Translations under genes and position numbers: made by a program
Part shown: positions 1 to 9,187 of the stretch, one piece after another
Numbering within the stretch: the stretch's first letter is position 1
Layout: every line of letters starts with the position of its first letter
Assembly (NCBI RefSeq): GCF_009746715.1
Contig: NZ_VRKW01000006.1
Span: forward strand, 1-64,000
DNA: 64,000 nt
From: Ketobacter sp. MCCC 1A13808
GTDB taxonomy: Bacteria; Pseudomonadota; Gammaproteobacteria; Pseudomonadales; Ketobacteraceae
Reading direction: 5' to 3'
Notes under the pieces: generated by a model
Told to the model about the DNA's origin: nothing
What the model saw: only the letters and a program-made list of their open reading frames with translations
The model's database searches: none

Positions 1-115
1 CTTGCGCGCCTCAAATATTACTCTTTGACGAGAATGTCAGTTGCAGAACTTCGTTGCCGAATCTCTACCACCAACACCCACACTTATTGCTTCTAACAAA
101 CTGTTAAAGAACGTC
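1..115 (-). other. 16S rRNA operon leader with boxA (operon continues left of window)
   Basis: Transcribed toward position 1. At 102-112 the minus strand reads GTTCTTTAACA, a boxA-type antitermination element. It is followed about 20 nt later by a GTGTGGGTGTTGGTGG stretch like the one found between boxA and the 16S gene in Pseudomonas-type rRNA leaders. The mature 16S 5' end is not reached, so the gene itself lies outside the window. tyrS next to an rRNA operon in the same direction matches Pseudomonas gene order. Seen: the motif and promoter layout. Inferred: identity of the operon. Confidence 0.75.
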
Positions 116-142
116 TTTCTTTCCCTTACCCTCTTCGAGCAA

Positions 143-190
143 GGAGGCGTATTCTACATCGTCCCGCTGGACTGTCAATCGATTTTTTAA
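143..190 (-). promoter_or_regulatory. rRNA promoter P2
   Basis: A second minus-strand promoter: TTGACA (173-178), 16-bp spacer, TAGAAT (151-156), then ACGCCTCC, with an A/T-rich stretch upstream. It lies between P1 and the boxA leader, giving the tandem layout usual for rRNA operons. Confidence 0.75.
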
Positions 191-307
191 ACTTTCTCAA
201 AACCGCCCGACTGTAAAACTTCGCCGCTTTTTTCAATACTTTCAGTATCTTAAAAGCTTTACTCCAACCTTCCCGGCCTCCTTGTCGGCTGCCTTTCCCG
301 TCGAAGT

Positions 308-365
308 GGTGCGCATTATAGGGACATCATTTCACCCGTCAACGCTTTTTTTAAACAATTTTTTC
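308..365 (-). promoter_or_regulatory. rRNA promoter P1 with UP-like element and GC discriminator
   Basis: On the minus strand TTGACG (337-342), a 16-bp spacer, and TATAAT (315-320) are followed by GCGCACC (308-314). That discriminator resembles those of rrn P1 promoters under stringent control. The sequence just upstream (343-365) is A/T-rich, as expected of an UP element. Confidence 0.85.
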
Positions 366-375
366 AACACCTTAG

Positions 376-1584
376 CTATTCCAACACTTTTACTCGCGCA
401 AAACGCTTCTTGCCTGCCTGGCAAACATACGTGGCACCTGGGCTCAGCCTGAATTTCGGGTCGCGAACAGGCTCACCATCGACACGCACGGCCCCCTGCT
501 TCATCATATCCCTGGCTTGCCCCGTCGTCTTGGTCAAGCCTGCCTGTTGCACAACATTGGGCAGTGGTATTCCCTCCGCACCCTCAGCTCTCAACTCAAA
601 CTCAGGCATATCTTCCGGAATTTCGCCCCACTTGAATTTATTACCGGCGCCCTTATTTGCATTTTCAGCGGCACCTTCGCCGTGAAAACGCTCAACCAAT
701 TCCTCTGCCAGAAGAATTTTGATATCCCTAGGGTTTTCACCCTGACCCACCCGCCTTTTGAGGCCCTCTATATCTTCATTGCTACGAAAACTCAGCAAAT
801 CGAAGTAACGCCACATCAAGTCATCACTTATAGACATTAACTTGCCATACATTTCAGAAGGCGACTCCGTCACACCTATATAGTTACCCAGCGACTTTGA
901 CATTTTTTGAACACCATCCAACCCCTCAAGCAATGGCATCATCAGAACTGTCTGCGGACTTTGCCCGCTGGCTTTCTGTAATTCGCGCCCCATCAATAAA
1001 TTGAATTTCTGATCAGTTCCCCCGAGTTCAACATCGGCTTTCATTTCGACGGAATCCCACCCTTGAATGAGGGGATATAGAAACTCATGTATCGCAATGG
1101 GCTGATTCGACTTAAACCGCTTGGAGAAATCATCGCGCTCCAGCATCCTGGCAACGGTATGTTGCGACGCCAACTGAATCATCCCGGCAGCGCCCAACTG
1201 CTCCATCCAGCTGGAATTGAACAAAATTTCAGTTTTCGCCGGATCCAAGATTTTAAACACCTGCTCTTCATAAGACCTGGCGTTTTCCAACACCTGGTCA
1301 CGCGTCAACGGCAATCGGGTCTGATTCTTTCCAGTTGGGTCACCTATCATGCCGGTAAAGTCGCCAATCAGGAACAGCACCTGGTGACCCAATTCCTGGA
1401 ACTGGCGCAATTTATTAATTAACACCGTATGACCCAGATGCAGATCCGGCGCGGTCGGGTCGAACCCCGCCTTAACTCTCAATGGTCGCCCCGACCTAAG
1501 CTTGTCTAACAGCTCGTCCTCAAGCAATATTTCTTCGCTACCCCGCTTAATCAGGGCTAAAGCTTGTTCTGCAGTGTGCGGCAC
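376..1584 (-). CDS. tyrS: Tyrosyl-tRNA synthetase
   Basis: Charges tRNA-Tyr with tyrosine in the cytoplasm (class I synthetase). Counting from the chosen start, HLGH lies at about residues 49-52, KMSKS at about 227-231, and a C-terminal S4-like RNA-binding domain covers about 338-402. The [10 protein letters not shown] and [10 protein letters not shown] blocks are typical of the family. The start chosen is GTG at 1584, preceded by TAAGGTGAG at good spacing and giving 402 aa, close to the Pseudomonas enzyme (about 399). An in-frame ATG at 1626 would add 14 residues but lacks a ribosome site and sits in a TTACAATGCGCCCC stretch that looks more like a promoter -10. The gene reads toward the rRNA operon. 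Confidence 0.95.
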   Translation of the reverse strand: MPHTAEQALALIKRGSEEILLEDELLDKLRSGRPLRVKAGFDPTAPDLHLGHTVLINKLRQFQELGHQVLFLIGDFTGMIGDPTGKNQTRLPLTRDQVLENARSYEEQVFKILDPAKTEILFNSSWMEQLGAAGMIQLASQHTVARMLERDDFSKRFKSNQPIAIHEFLYPLIQGWDSVEMKADVELGGTDQKFNLLMGRELQKASGQSPQTVLMMPLLEGLDGVQKMSKSLGNYIGVTESPSEMYGKLMSISDDLMWRYFDLLSFRSNEDIEGLKRRVGQGENPRDIKILLAEELVERFHGEGAAENANKGAGNKFKWGEIPEDMPEFELRAEGAEGIPLPNVVQQAGLTKTTGQARDMMKQGAVRVDGEPVRDPKFRLSPGATYVCQAGKKRFARVKVLE

Positions 1585-1663
1585 TTTTCTCACCTTAGAT
1601 AATATACGTCTAAAAAAGGGGCGCATTGTAACACGGGCCTTATTGCCACTGTTATACGGGATG

Positions 1664-1689
1664 AAAATAGCGTAGCTTTGGGCTATTTT
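1664..1689 (+). terminator. Hairpin with T-run between tyrS and mepM
   Basis: AAAATAGC (1664-1671) pairs with GCTATTTT (1682-1689) around a 10-nt loop, and the right arm ends in a T-run. It lies between divergent genes, so it may be a leader structure rather than the end of a transcript. The stem is only 8 bp and A/T-rich. Confidence 0.35.
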
Positions 1690-1766
1690 TAAAACGCCAC
1701 CGGTTATGTGAAGTAGGGCTCAATGAGAAAATTAAATTTTCTGTAACATCCCGATTCAACTATCCT

Positions 1767-1772
1767 TATAAT
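1767..1772 (+). promoter_or_regulatory. Putative -10 box for the mepM-anmK unit
   Basis: A perfect TATAAT hexamer lies about 50 nt upstream of the peptidase start. No convincing -35 is visible at 16-18 bp, so the promoter is tentative or activator-dependent. Confidence 0.35.
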
Positions 1773-1820
1773 GATTATGAATGACTTAGCGACAACAACC
1801 AGAATCTACTCGAAACAGGC

Positions 1821-3239
1821 ATGAAGAATCTTTCAAAAGCGAACGAAAACAAGCTGATAAATTACCCTCGACTGCATTTGGTAGCCGTGGCTGTGTGCTC
1901 TCTCACTTTAGTGTTAGCTCTCACTTTACTGCCATCACCCGATGCGACAGCAACAAAAACCGTTCGCCTGAAGACGCCCGTGTCCGAGAAGCAAGCCGAA
2001 GAGCCAGCAATTGCACCTGCCAAGCTTGCCCCGAGAGAACAGCTCGCTACATTATCTAGCGAACGCACCACCCTGAATAATGCCCAGTCTATTAACCCTG
2101 CAGCACCGGTAACCACACACACCAGCCAAGACTGGAAGGTCGAGAAAATTCGCTCCGGCGACACATTAAGCCACATATTCAAACGAGTTGGCTTAACTTC
2201 CAAAGATGTTCATAGCGTCATGTCTGGGGGCGGCGAAGTAAAAACCTTAGCCAAGATACAACCAAACCAGACTATCAAGTTCAATATTCAGGACGACACG
2301 TTACAAGCTCTTGAATATATTATTTCGCGCACCGAAAGCCTTCTGGTGGAAAAGTCAGACAACGGATACCAAGCGATCCGCTCGATTAAGAATTTAAAGC
2401 CCTTCACCTCCTACGCTGAAGGCACCATTAATTCTTCACTGTTCCTGGCTGCGCAAAAAGCAGGCCTTTCGGACAATCTGACCATGTCCCTTGCCGGCAT
2501 CTTTGGCTGGGACGTGGATTTCGCGTTGGACATCCGCGAAGGCGACTCGTTTAAGGTGATCTATCAAGAGTTATACTTGAATGGCGAAAAAGTGAAAGAC
2601 GGACAAATTCTCGCAGCCGAATTTACCAACCAGGGTAAAACCTTTACGGCTGTTCGCTATGACTCTCCCACCCAAGGCTCAAATTATTACACGCCAGAAG
2701 GCGACAGCATGCGGAAAGCCTTTCTGCGCAGCCCGATTGACTTTGCACGAATCAGCTCGCACTTCAACCTGAGTAGAAAACATCCTGTTCTGCACACTAT
2801 TCGCGCCCACAAAGGCACCGACTACGCTGCATCCAGAGGCACACCGATCAAGGCAACAGGTGATGGCAAAGTCGTGTACGCCGGCCGCAAAGGCGGATAT
2901 GGAAATGTGGTCATAATTCAACACGGCCAGACATATAAAACGCTATATGCGCACATGAATAACTATGCCCGAGGCATCCGCTCCGGGAAAAGAGTACGTC
3001 AGGGTCAGGTGATCGGCTATGTGGGTAGCACCGGTCTTGCCACCGGCCCCCACCTTCATTACGAATTTTATCAAAACGGTGCAGTTCGCAACCCGGTTAC
3101 GGTGAAACTCCCCCACGCAGAGCCCATTGCCAAAGCAGATAAAAACGCGTTCTTAGCCTTATCAAAACAGATGCAGGGGCAGCTCTCTACCTACGCAGCA
3201 GCGATGAAAAGCGAGAACCTGGCTCGACTGGGTGAATAA
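1821..3239 (+). CDS. mepM: Murein endopeptidase, LysM-like plus M23 (MepM/YebA family)
   Basis: Predicted membrane-anchored, periplasm-facing zinc endopeptidase that cuts peptide cross-links in peptidoglycan so that new strands can be inserted. A single N-terminal membrane segment lies at about residues 20-38, followed by a Pro/Ala-rich linker. A LysM/OapA-like region starts near residue 104 (VEKIRSGDTLSHIF). The C-terminal M23 domain covers about 315-435; zinc ligands and catalytic histidines are visible in HKGTD (H330, D334) and HLH (H411, H413). Length 472 aa is normal for the family. Its stop overlaps the start of anmK by 8 bp, so the two are translationally coupled; the same pair is found downstream of tyrS in pseudomonads. 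Confidence 0.92.
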   Translation: MKNLSKANENKLINYPRLHLVAVAVCSLTLVLALTLLPSPDATATKTVRLKTPVSEKQAEEPAIAPAKLAPREQLATLSSERTTLNNAQSINPAAPVTTHTSQDWKVEKIRSGDTLSHIFKRVGLTSKDVHSVMSGGGEVKTLAKIQPNQTIKFNIQDDTLQALEYIISRTESLLVEKSDNGYQAIRSIKNLKPFTSYAEGTINSSLFLAAQKAGLSDNLTMSLAGIFGWDVDFALDIREGDSFKVIYQELYLNGEKVKDGQILAAEFTNQGKTFTAVRYDSPTQGSNYYTPEGDSMRKAFLRSPIDFARISSHFNLSRKHPVLHTIRAHKGTDYAASRGTPIKATGDGKVVYAGRKGGYGNVVIIQHGQTYKTLYAHMNNYARGIRSGKRVRQGQVIGYVGSTGLATGPHLHYEFYQNGAVRNPVTVKLPHAEPIAKADKNAFLALSKQMQGQLSTYAAAMKSENLARLGE

Positions 3240-4350
3240 GTTTACAGACGGGCTTTACATTGGGCTGATTTCCGGCACCAGCGCAGACGGGATTGATGCA
3301 GCGCTGGTTTCATTCAGACAGCATCAACCTGAACTGGTCTGTTCTCATCTTGAACCCTTTCCTGCCGACCTACGACAACGGTTGACCTCTCTGTTTACTC
3401 CCGGCGCGAACCAGATTGACCTTCTTGGCCAGCTTGATGTGGAGCTCGGGCAGCTTTTTGCACAGGCTTCGTTAAACTTGCTCAGCAAATCAGGTGTCAC
3501 CAAAAACGAAATTGCTGCCATCGGTAGCCACGGCCAAACGGTTCGCCACAGGCCGACGGAGAGGCACCCTTTTACCTTGCAGATTGCAGATCCCCACTAC
3601 ATCGCAGAAATCACTGGCATTGATGTAATTGCTGACTTCCGGCGTCGCGACATGGTGCTGGGTGGCCAGGGCGCACCTCTGGCTCCTGCCTTCCATGAAG
3701 CGTTCTTGGGACATGCCTCTGAAAACCGGGTGATTCTAAATGTTGGAGGAATTGCGAATATTACGTATTTGCCTGCCGCCAATGTGGAAGGCGCCTTGGC
3801 CATGGACACCGGGCCAGCGAACGGGTTGATGGATGCCTGGATTCAGCGGCGCAACGGCTTCACGTACGATCAGAACGGCGCCTGGGCAAGCAGCGGTAAA
3901 GTGATTCACCCCTTATTGGAAAATTGGCTACAAGACCCGTACTTCAAGTTATCCGCTCCCAAAAGCACAGGTAAAGAGTACTTTCATTTAGCCTGGGCGG
4001 AAAAAGCAGGCAACCTAACCGCCTACGCACCAGAGGACATTCAGGCGAGCTTTTTGGAGCTAAGTGCAACTAGCATTGCAAACGCTATCGCCCAATTAGC
4101 AACGCCCGTTGACCGAGTTCTCGCCTGTGGAGGTGGAGTACGAAATAGCGCGTTAATGGCGCGTTTACAGCAACTTATCCCCTGCCGCGTACAGAATACT
4201 GGCGATTACGGCATACCCCCTGACTGGGTTGAGGCGATGGCGTTCGCCTGGTTCGCCAAGAACCACCTGCAGAGAATCAAACTAGATCTATCCGCCTTTA
4301 CCGGCGCACAAAATCCGGTATTAATGGGAAGCTTCTTCCCCGCAAGCTAA
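3232..4350 (+). CDS. anmK: Anhydro-N-acetylmuramic acid kinase
   Basis: Phosphorylates and hydrolyses 1,6-anhydro-MurNAc released by lytic transglycosylases, feeding it back into peptidoglycan recycling (cytoplasm). The N-terminal phosphate-binding loop reads GLISGTSADGID; many relatives have Leu instead of Ala after SGTS. GSHGQTVRH, a DTGPAN block and a late ACGGGVRN block fit the family. Length 372 aa is typical. The start is GTG at 3232, inside the last codons of mepM, which implies coupling of a wall hydrolase with wall recycling. Confidence 0.93.
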   Translation: MNKFTDGLYIGLISGTSADGIDAALVSFRQHQPELVCSHLEPFPADLRQRLTSLFTPGANQIDLLGQLDVELGQLFAQASLNLLSKSGVTKNEIAAIGSHGQTVRHRPTERHPFTLQIADPHYIAEITGIDVIADFRRRDMVLGGQGAPLAPAFHEAFLGHASENRVILNVGGIANITYLPAANVEGALAMDTGPANGLMDAWIQRRNGFTYDQNGAWASSGKVIHPLLENWLQDPYFKLSAPKSTGKEYFHLAWAEKAGNLTAYAPEDIQASFLELSATSIANAIAQLATPVDRVLACGGGVRNSALMARLQQLIPCRVQNTGDYGIPPDWVEAMAFAWFAKNHLQRIKLDLSAFTGAQNPVLMGSFFPAS

Positions 4351-4367
4351 TGGGTAAAATTGAAAAA

Positions 4368-4706
4368 TCAGATTGAGAAGGATGAACCGCAGCCACAGGT
4401 CGTGGTTGCATTGGGGTTTTTAACGATAAATTGCGAGCCTTGCAGGCCTTCCGAGTAATCTACTTCGGACCCTGCAAGATATTGAATGCTCATTGGATCG
4501 ACCAATAGGGTCACGCCGTGGTTTTCGACCTGGGTATCGTCGTCCTTTGAATCTTCTTCGAACTTAAACCCGTAGGAAAACCCTGCGCAACCACCGCCGG
4601 TGATATACACACGAAGCTTCAGGCTATCATTACCTTCTTCCTCGATCAGGCTTTTCACCTTTCGGGCTGCATTATCGCTGAACATCATGACAGATTCGTC
4701 AGTCAC
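4368..4706 (-). CDS. erpA: A-type iron-sulfur cluster insertion protein ErpA
   Basis: Carries Fe-S clusters to apo-enzymes, including the IspG-type enzyme needed for isoprenoid synthesis. The protein is 112 aa with the three family cysteines: one in GGGCAGF (near residue 40) and two in the C-terminal CGCGSSF. GTG start with AAGGAG 11 nt upstream. It ends 17 bp from convergent anmK. Its own promoter (4744-4772) is clear, so it is probably transcribed apart from the bactofilin gene upstream. Confidence 0.95.
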   Translation of the reverse strand: MTDESVMMFSDNAARKVKSLIEEEGNDSLKLRVYITGGGCAGFSYGFKFEEDSKDDDTQVENHGVTLLVDPMSIQYLAGSEVDYSEGLQGSQFIVKNPNATTTCGCGSSFSI

Positions 4707-4743
4707 TCTAAGGAATACTCCTTCGTATTACATTGATCGTCAA

Positions 4744-4774
4744 ATTATCATGATTCCACCTTGAGCAGTCAAGG
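4744..4774 (-). promoter_or_regulatory. erpA promoter overlapped by a palindrome
   Basis: On the minus strand TTGACT (4767-4772), an exact 17-bp spacer and GATAAT (4744-4749). A perfect inverted repeat, CCTTGA-GCAG-TCAAGG (4759-4774), covers the -35 box and looks like an operator. A cluster-sensing repressor such as IscR is a natural guess, but the palindrome does not match an IscR site closely. Confidence 0.65.
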
Positions 4775-4926
4775 TACATATCCGGCGATGATCGATGCAG
4801 CCTCCCGAAACACCTAACAAACTAAGCTGCGCATCCCGCTTTTTGAGCGCCGTAAGAACCGATTAGGCTCCTCCAAAACAACAACTCAACCAACGAAACA
4901 AACATCTGCCGATAAAATAAGCGTCA

Positions 4927-5415
4927 CTAACTGGCGTGGCTATGCTTCGGGTCTAGCTCAGGTTCAGCATTGCTTTTCGCGGCAGAGCCCGCCTTAGACT
5001 TTTTTTCCAGCGATAACGACACATCTGTTGCTGCCTGTTTTGGCTGATTGTGCACCAAAGAGCCATTTACAGCAGCCCCCATCACCATTTCGATCAGGTT
5101 ATAATGCACGTTGCCGTTTACTTCTGCTTTCGCGGCAAGTTCCACATGGGTAGTCGAATGCACGTCGCCGTTGACCTTTCCATTTATGACGACATTCGGA
5201 ACGTGAATCTCACCTTCGATTTGACCTGCCTCACTTAGTCGCAGCAAGGCTTCGCTACCTTCATCAGCTCGAACGTTACCTTTGATGGTGCCTTCTACCA
5301 ACAAACCACCTTCAAATTTTACATCGCCATCAACAACCGTTCCCTTGGAAATCATCGTGGTTTTGCCGGCGTGGCGATCAAAGTCGACTTTCTTACCTTT
5401 ATCCTTTCCCCACAT
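4927..5415 (-). CDS. Bactofilin (polymer-forming cytoskeletal protein)
   Basis: Small beta-helical protein that self-assembles without nucleotide into filaments or sheets at the inner face of the membrane, often positioning cell-wall enzymes. The core runs from about residue 20 to 125 and shows the repeating pattern of Gly/Val/Asn turns (VVDGDVKFEGG, VEGTIKGNV, INGKVNGDV, EVNGNV). Charged, disordered tails flank it. ATG at 5415 is preceded by AGAGG; a GTG at 5418 is also possible. The start overlaps the end of the upstream membrane coiled-coil gene, so the two are translationally coupled, which suggests that protein is its membrane partner. Confidence 0.88.
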   Translation of the reverse strand: MWGKDKGKKVDFDRHAGKTTMISKGTVVDGDVKFEGGLLVEGTIKGNVRADEGSEALLRLSEAGQIEGEIHVPNVVINGKVNGDVHSTTHVELAAKAEVNGNVHYNLIEMVMGAAVNGSLVHNQPKQAATDVSLSLEKKSKAGSAAKSNAEPELDPKHSHAS

Positions 5416-6172
5416 CACTCGTTACCTCTTGTACTTTCCAATCAAACCGCTTTTCCAACCGGGTTGCTTTCCGGCCTTTGGATTGCGCGATCACCTCTAT
5501 CTGCTCCGGAACAAACCCATCCGGGAGCACAACCTCACCAGCAACATCCTGAAAGTAACGGAATTTGAACGGTACACTGCTACTTTCGAACTCACCTGAA
5601 ATGCCTTTGAAGGATAAGCTTTCTTTCTTGCCTTGACGCACACCCAACAAATTCATCGAAACTTTGCCCTGTATAAACGAACTGTTATCTGCAACCTGAG
5701 TCATCACAACCTTGTATTTGAAACGACGCTTATTAAACGTTGAGGACAGCTCTATTTTTTCGATACGCAAGCCTTTATCGTTTTTACCCGGCACCATGAT
5801 GCTTTTATAAAAATTAACAGCCTCTTGCAGTTCAGAAACTTTGTTTTGCAATTGCACGTTTTCCTGCCTAACGCGCTCCGATGCTTGCCGCTCCAATTCA
5901 ATTCCATGTTTATTAATAGCCGTCTGAGACTGCAACTCATCCAACTGCTGTTGCAGCTGAGCGTTGGTTGATTTCAGTTGTTCGACCTCCGTGGACACTT
6001 GCATTTGACTCTGACTTCCGTAAAAGAAGCCGGCACCCAAACACCCACCTGCAACAATCACCATAGTGAACAAAACCAATATGAAACTTCGCCAACGGGA
6101 GCTTTTCCCAACCGGCACCAGCATCATGCGCGGATCAGGCGAACTTACCGGTCGATCTGAGTCCCGCGCCAC
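5399..6172 (-). CDS. Single-pass membrane coiled-coil protein (DUF6776 type)
   Basis: A 257-aa protein of unknown function. After a short cytoplasmic N-terminus there is one membrane helix (about residues 27-51, ending GAGFFYGS), then a Gln/Leu-rich coiled coil (about 58-115), then a beta-rich C-terminal domain in the periplasm (about 120-250). This layout matches the family found beside bactofilin and argC in pseudomonads. GTG start with AAGGAG 8 nt upstream; the stop overlaps the bactofilin start. Inference: it may tether or position the bactofilin polymer. No catalytic motif was seen. Confidence 0.75.
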   Translation of the reverse strand: MARDSDRPVSSPDPRMMLVPVGKSSRWRSFILVLFTMVIVAGGCLGAGFFYGSQSQMQVSTEVEQLKSTNAQLQQQLDELQSQTAINKHGIELERQASERVRQENVQLQNKVSELQEAVNFYKSIMVPGKNDKGLRIEKIELSSTFNKRRFKYKVVMTQVADNSSFIQGKVSMNLLGVRQGKKESLSFKGISGEFESSSVPFKFRYFQDVAGEVVLPDGFVPEQIEVIAQSKGRKATRLEKRFDWKVQEVTSDVGKG

Positions 6173-6182
6173 ACTCCACTCC

Positions 6183-7229
6183 TTAAGGCATTAATGCAAT
6201 TTGATCCAGGCCTGCCGATTCCGCCAGTCCAAACATGATATTCATATTCTGGACAGCCTGGCCGGCAGCCCCTTTTACCAGGTTATCTATGACCGATAGC
6301 ACCACGACGGTATCACCACCTTGCGGCACATGCACTGCGACCCTGCAGTGATTAGCTCCCTTCACACTACGGGTTTCCGGAAGCGAGCCTGACGGCATCA
6401 CATCAACAAAAGCGTCGTTTGCGTAGCGTTCCTGGTATAACGATTGCAAATCCGTACCGGTATTATTAAGACGTGCATAAAGTGTAGCGTGTATTCCCCG
6501 AATCATCGGTGTTAAATGTGGAACGAACGTCAGCCCCACCGGGTTATCGCTGGCACGTTCCAAACCTTGTTTGATCTCTGGCAAATGTCGATGCCCGGCA
6601 ACGCCATACGCTTTAAAGTTTTCACTGGCTTCGCACAATAATGAACCTAGTTTGGCTTCGCGGCCCGCTCCACTGACACCAGACTTGACGTCAGCAATTA
6701 AACCATTCTGATCCACCAAACCTTGCTCAAGCAAGGGCAAAAAACCCAACTGTACCGCTGTGGGGTAGCAGCCGGGGTTTGCAACCAGGGCCGCTTCGGC
6801 AATGGCTGCGCGATTCACTTCCGGCAACCCGTAAACCGCTTGCTGGAGAACATCCACACAGGCATGGGGAATGCCATACCATTTTTCCCAAACCTGAGGA
6901 TCCTGTAAACGGAAGTCAGCCGCCAGATCAATAATTTTCACGCCAGCACGTAAAAGCTCTGGGACCATTTTCATTGCGACACCATTGGGCGTTGCAAAGA
7001 AAACCAGATCGCATTCAGAAAGCGTCTCTACCTGAGGATGGGTAAATTCCAGATCCAGATACCCCCGCAAGTTCGGATAAAGCTCGTGCACCTGACTTCC
7101 CGCCTCGGAGCGAGAAGTTACCGCGGTTAAGGAGACTTTAGGATGCTGAACCAACAAGCGTAGCAGCTCGACTCCGGTATATCCGGTTCCGCCAACTACG
7201 CCGACTTTTATCTGGGCGCTATCATTCAT
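6183..7229 (-). CDS. argC: N-acetyl-gamma-glutamyl-phosphate reductase
   Basis: Third step of arginine synthesis: NADPH-dependent reduction of N-acetylglutamyl phosphate to the semialdehyde. The N-terminal Rossmann motif reads [18 protein letters not shown]; the catalytic cysteine lies in ANPGCYPTA (near residue 154). The VSGAGR and GHRHLPEI blocks are also present. Length 348 aa is normal. It leads a three-gene minus-strand unit with the coiled-coil protein and bactofilin; the gap to the next start is about 10 bp. Confidence 0.96.
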   Translation of the reverse strand: MNDSAQIKVGVVGGTGYTGVELLRLLVQHPKVSLTAVTSRSEAGSQVHELYPNLRGYLDLEFTHPQVETLSECDLVFFATPNGVAMKMVPELLRAGVKIIDLAADFRLQDPQVWEKWYGIPHACVDVLQQAVYGLPEVNRAAIAEAALVANPGCYPTAVQLGFLPLLEQGLVDQNGLIADVKSGVSGAGREAKLGSLLCEASENFKAYGVAGHRHLPEIKQGLERASDNPVGLTFVPHLTPMIRGIHATLYARLNNTGTDLQSLYQERYANDAFVDVMPSGSLPETRSVKGANHCRVAVHVPQGGDTVVVLSVIDNLVKGAAGQAVQNMNIMFGLAESAGLDQIALMP

Positions 7230-7349
7230 GGCTAACTCAATTCACTTAAACTAACTGGGTATGCAATCATAAAGCAGCTCGTGATGTAATAAAAATCCTA
7301 ACTTGTTGTTAATGCGAATTTTTTGATTAGTAAGCGTCAATACTGCATG

Positions 7350-7368
7350 CTATCAGCGTGACTGATAG
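7350..7368. repeat. Inverted repeat between argC and clcA-like gene
   Basis: CTATCAG-CGTGA-CTGATAG, 7-bp perfect arms around 5 nt, in the 206-bp divergent gap. It could be an operator or a small leader hairpin for the channel gene 70 bp downstream. Confidence 0.35.
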
Positions 7369-7435
7369 GGTCTACACCGAGAATTGCGGCAACCCTATCT
7401 GGTAAGCGTAGCGTATTTGAGAACCCTGTCTGCTC

Positions 7436-9181
7436 ATGAAACTTGATTTTGATCGCATCCGTGAAAAATTATCCACCGTGGATGCTTTACCATTACTGTC
7501 TTTGCTGGGAATTTTGGCCGGTCTCAGCTCCGGCTTGATCATTCTTCTGTTCCGGTTTGTCATCGAATTCATTCTGACACTGTTTTTACCCGGGTCGTCT
7601 GAGAATTTCGAAGCTCTAAACCCGTTACTCCACAGCGCCCTTCCGCTTGCAGGTGCGGCGACCCTCGGCACAGGCTTTCATTTTCTGGCCAAAGAGCAGA
7701 GGCGCACCGGAATTGGCTATGTCATTGAACGCTTTAATCTACATCAGGGCGCCATTTCCCTACGCAGCTTACTGGTGCAGTTTGGGGGCGCCGCAGTGGC
7801 TCTGATTAGCGGCTTATCAATGGGGAGAGAAGGCCCGGCTGTTCATCTGGGCGCCGCCGGTGGCAGCTTACTGGGACAGTGGTCGAGGCTTCCGAATAAC
7901 AGTGTTCGCGTATTAACCGGGTGCGGCTGCGCTGCCGCCATTTCAGCTTCGTTTAATACGCCGATAGCGGGTGTTATTTTCGCTATGGAAGTGATCATGA
8001 TGGAATACAGCATCTCGACTTTTATACCGATTATTCTGGCTTCGGTAGTTGGCGCATCACTTACACGCGCTGCTTATGGCCATGCGCCTGCGTTTTCTAT
8101 ACCGGAAGTACAGCTCGGTTCCCTGATCGAGCTGCCGTTTATCGTCGTTTGCGGGCTGGTAATCGGCTGCCTGGCGGCGGCTTTAATTTATCTTTCTCGA
8201 GAATGCTTTCATAAAACCAGGCGCTTGGGCGTGGGAGTCCGCTTCCTGTTAGCCGGAGCCATTACCGGGTTCGCGGGCTTTCTGGCCCCCCAGATTCTCG
8301 GAATTGGGTACGACACCGTAAACGCGGCTTTGGTCGGCGGCCTGGGTATCTGGGCTTTATTGCTGATTATGAGTCTTAAAATTGTGGCAACAGGCGCTTG
8401 CGTAGGAATGGGGCTACCGGGCGGGATCATTGGACCATCACTGTTTATTGGGGCGATGGCCGGTGCCATTTTCGGCTCTCTCAGTGCAGCCATGCTGCCG
8501 GACAATGCGAATATTACACTCTATGTTTTATTGGGAATGGCAGGCATGATGGCGGCTACTCTGGAGGCCCCCCTGGCCGCGTTGATGACGCTACTGGAAT
8601 TAACTTTCGAAGCAAATATCATCTTTCCCGGCATGCTGGTTGTGGTAATTTCGAGTTTGGTGGCTTCGCAATTATTCAAACAAAAGAGTATTTTTCAAAC
8701 CTTGCTGAAAGCTCAGGGGATTACAGTCCGCATCAGTCCACTGGCTACTCACTTGCACCGGATAGGGGTAGCAGCCGTTATGGACAGAAGCGTTCGCCGG
8801 ATAAAGCCGCTGATCAGCCGTGAAGAAGCTGACGAACTCCTTAAGAAGCAGCCCAATTGGCTGCTAATTGAAAAAGACGGTCTACCGAGCCACTTTCTGC
8901 CGGCGGCCGACTTGGCACTGCACTTGGGTAATCTGGATGAGCAGTCAAAAGAAAAACCCTCCGAGAATGGCAACATAGAACAGATTAACTTATTGGATAT
9001 CCCCGCGCACCGGGATAACGTTTCGCCCATTCTGCTGAGCGCCACGCTACAGGAAGCGCTTGAAACCATGAAGCGTCACGACGTGAACGCAGTCTATGTC
9101 CGACGCATGTCAGCACCGAACATCTATCGGGTTTTCGGCTTGGTGCGCAAGCAAGATATCGAACACTTTTATCAGGTATAG
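7436..9181 (+). CDS. ClC-family chloride channel/antiporter with C-terminal CBS region
   Basis: Inner-membrane anion channel or H+/Cl- exchanger. The ion-selectivity loop GREGP is at about residues 130-134, with the gating glutamate at E132. A later GMGLPGGIIGPSLFIG segment is the second anion-binding loop. About ten or more hydrophobic segments span residues 18-425. A hydrophilic C-terminal region (about 440-581) carries CBS-like sequence (ISPILLSATLQEALETM, then NAVYVRR), suggesting nucleotide control. Length 581 aa fits the CBS-bearing subgroup rather than short ClcA. It is followed 6 bp later by hemJ, so co-transcription is likely. Confidence 0.92.
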   Translation: MKLDFDRIREKLSTVDALPLLSLLGILAGLSSGLIILLFRFVIEFILTLFLPGSSENFEALNPLLHSALPLAGAATLGTGFHFLAKEQRRTGIGYVIERFNLHQGAISLRSLLVQFGGAAVALISGLSMGREGPAVHLGAAGGSLLGQWSRLPNNSVRVLTGCGCAAAISASFNTPIAGVIFAMEVIMMEYSISTFIPIILASVVGASLTRAAYGHAPAFSIPEVQLGSLIELPFIVVCGLVIGCLAAALIYLSRECFHKTRRLGVGVRFLLAGAITGFAGFLAPQILGIGYDTVNAALVGGLGIWALLLIMSLKIVATGACVGMGLPGGIIGPSLFIGAMAGAIFGSLSAAMLPDNANITLYVLLGMAGMMAATLEAPLAALMTLLELTFEANIIFPGMLVVVISSLVASQLFKQKSIFQTLLKAQGITVRISPLATHLHRIGVAAVMDRSVRRIKPLISREEADELLKKQPNWLLIEKDGLPSHFLPAADLALHLGNLDEQSKEKPSENGNIEQINLLDIPAHRDNVSPILLSATLQEALETMKRHDVNAVYVRRMSAPNIYRVFGLVRKQDIEHFYQV

Positions 9182-9187
9182 ACGTCT

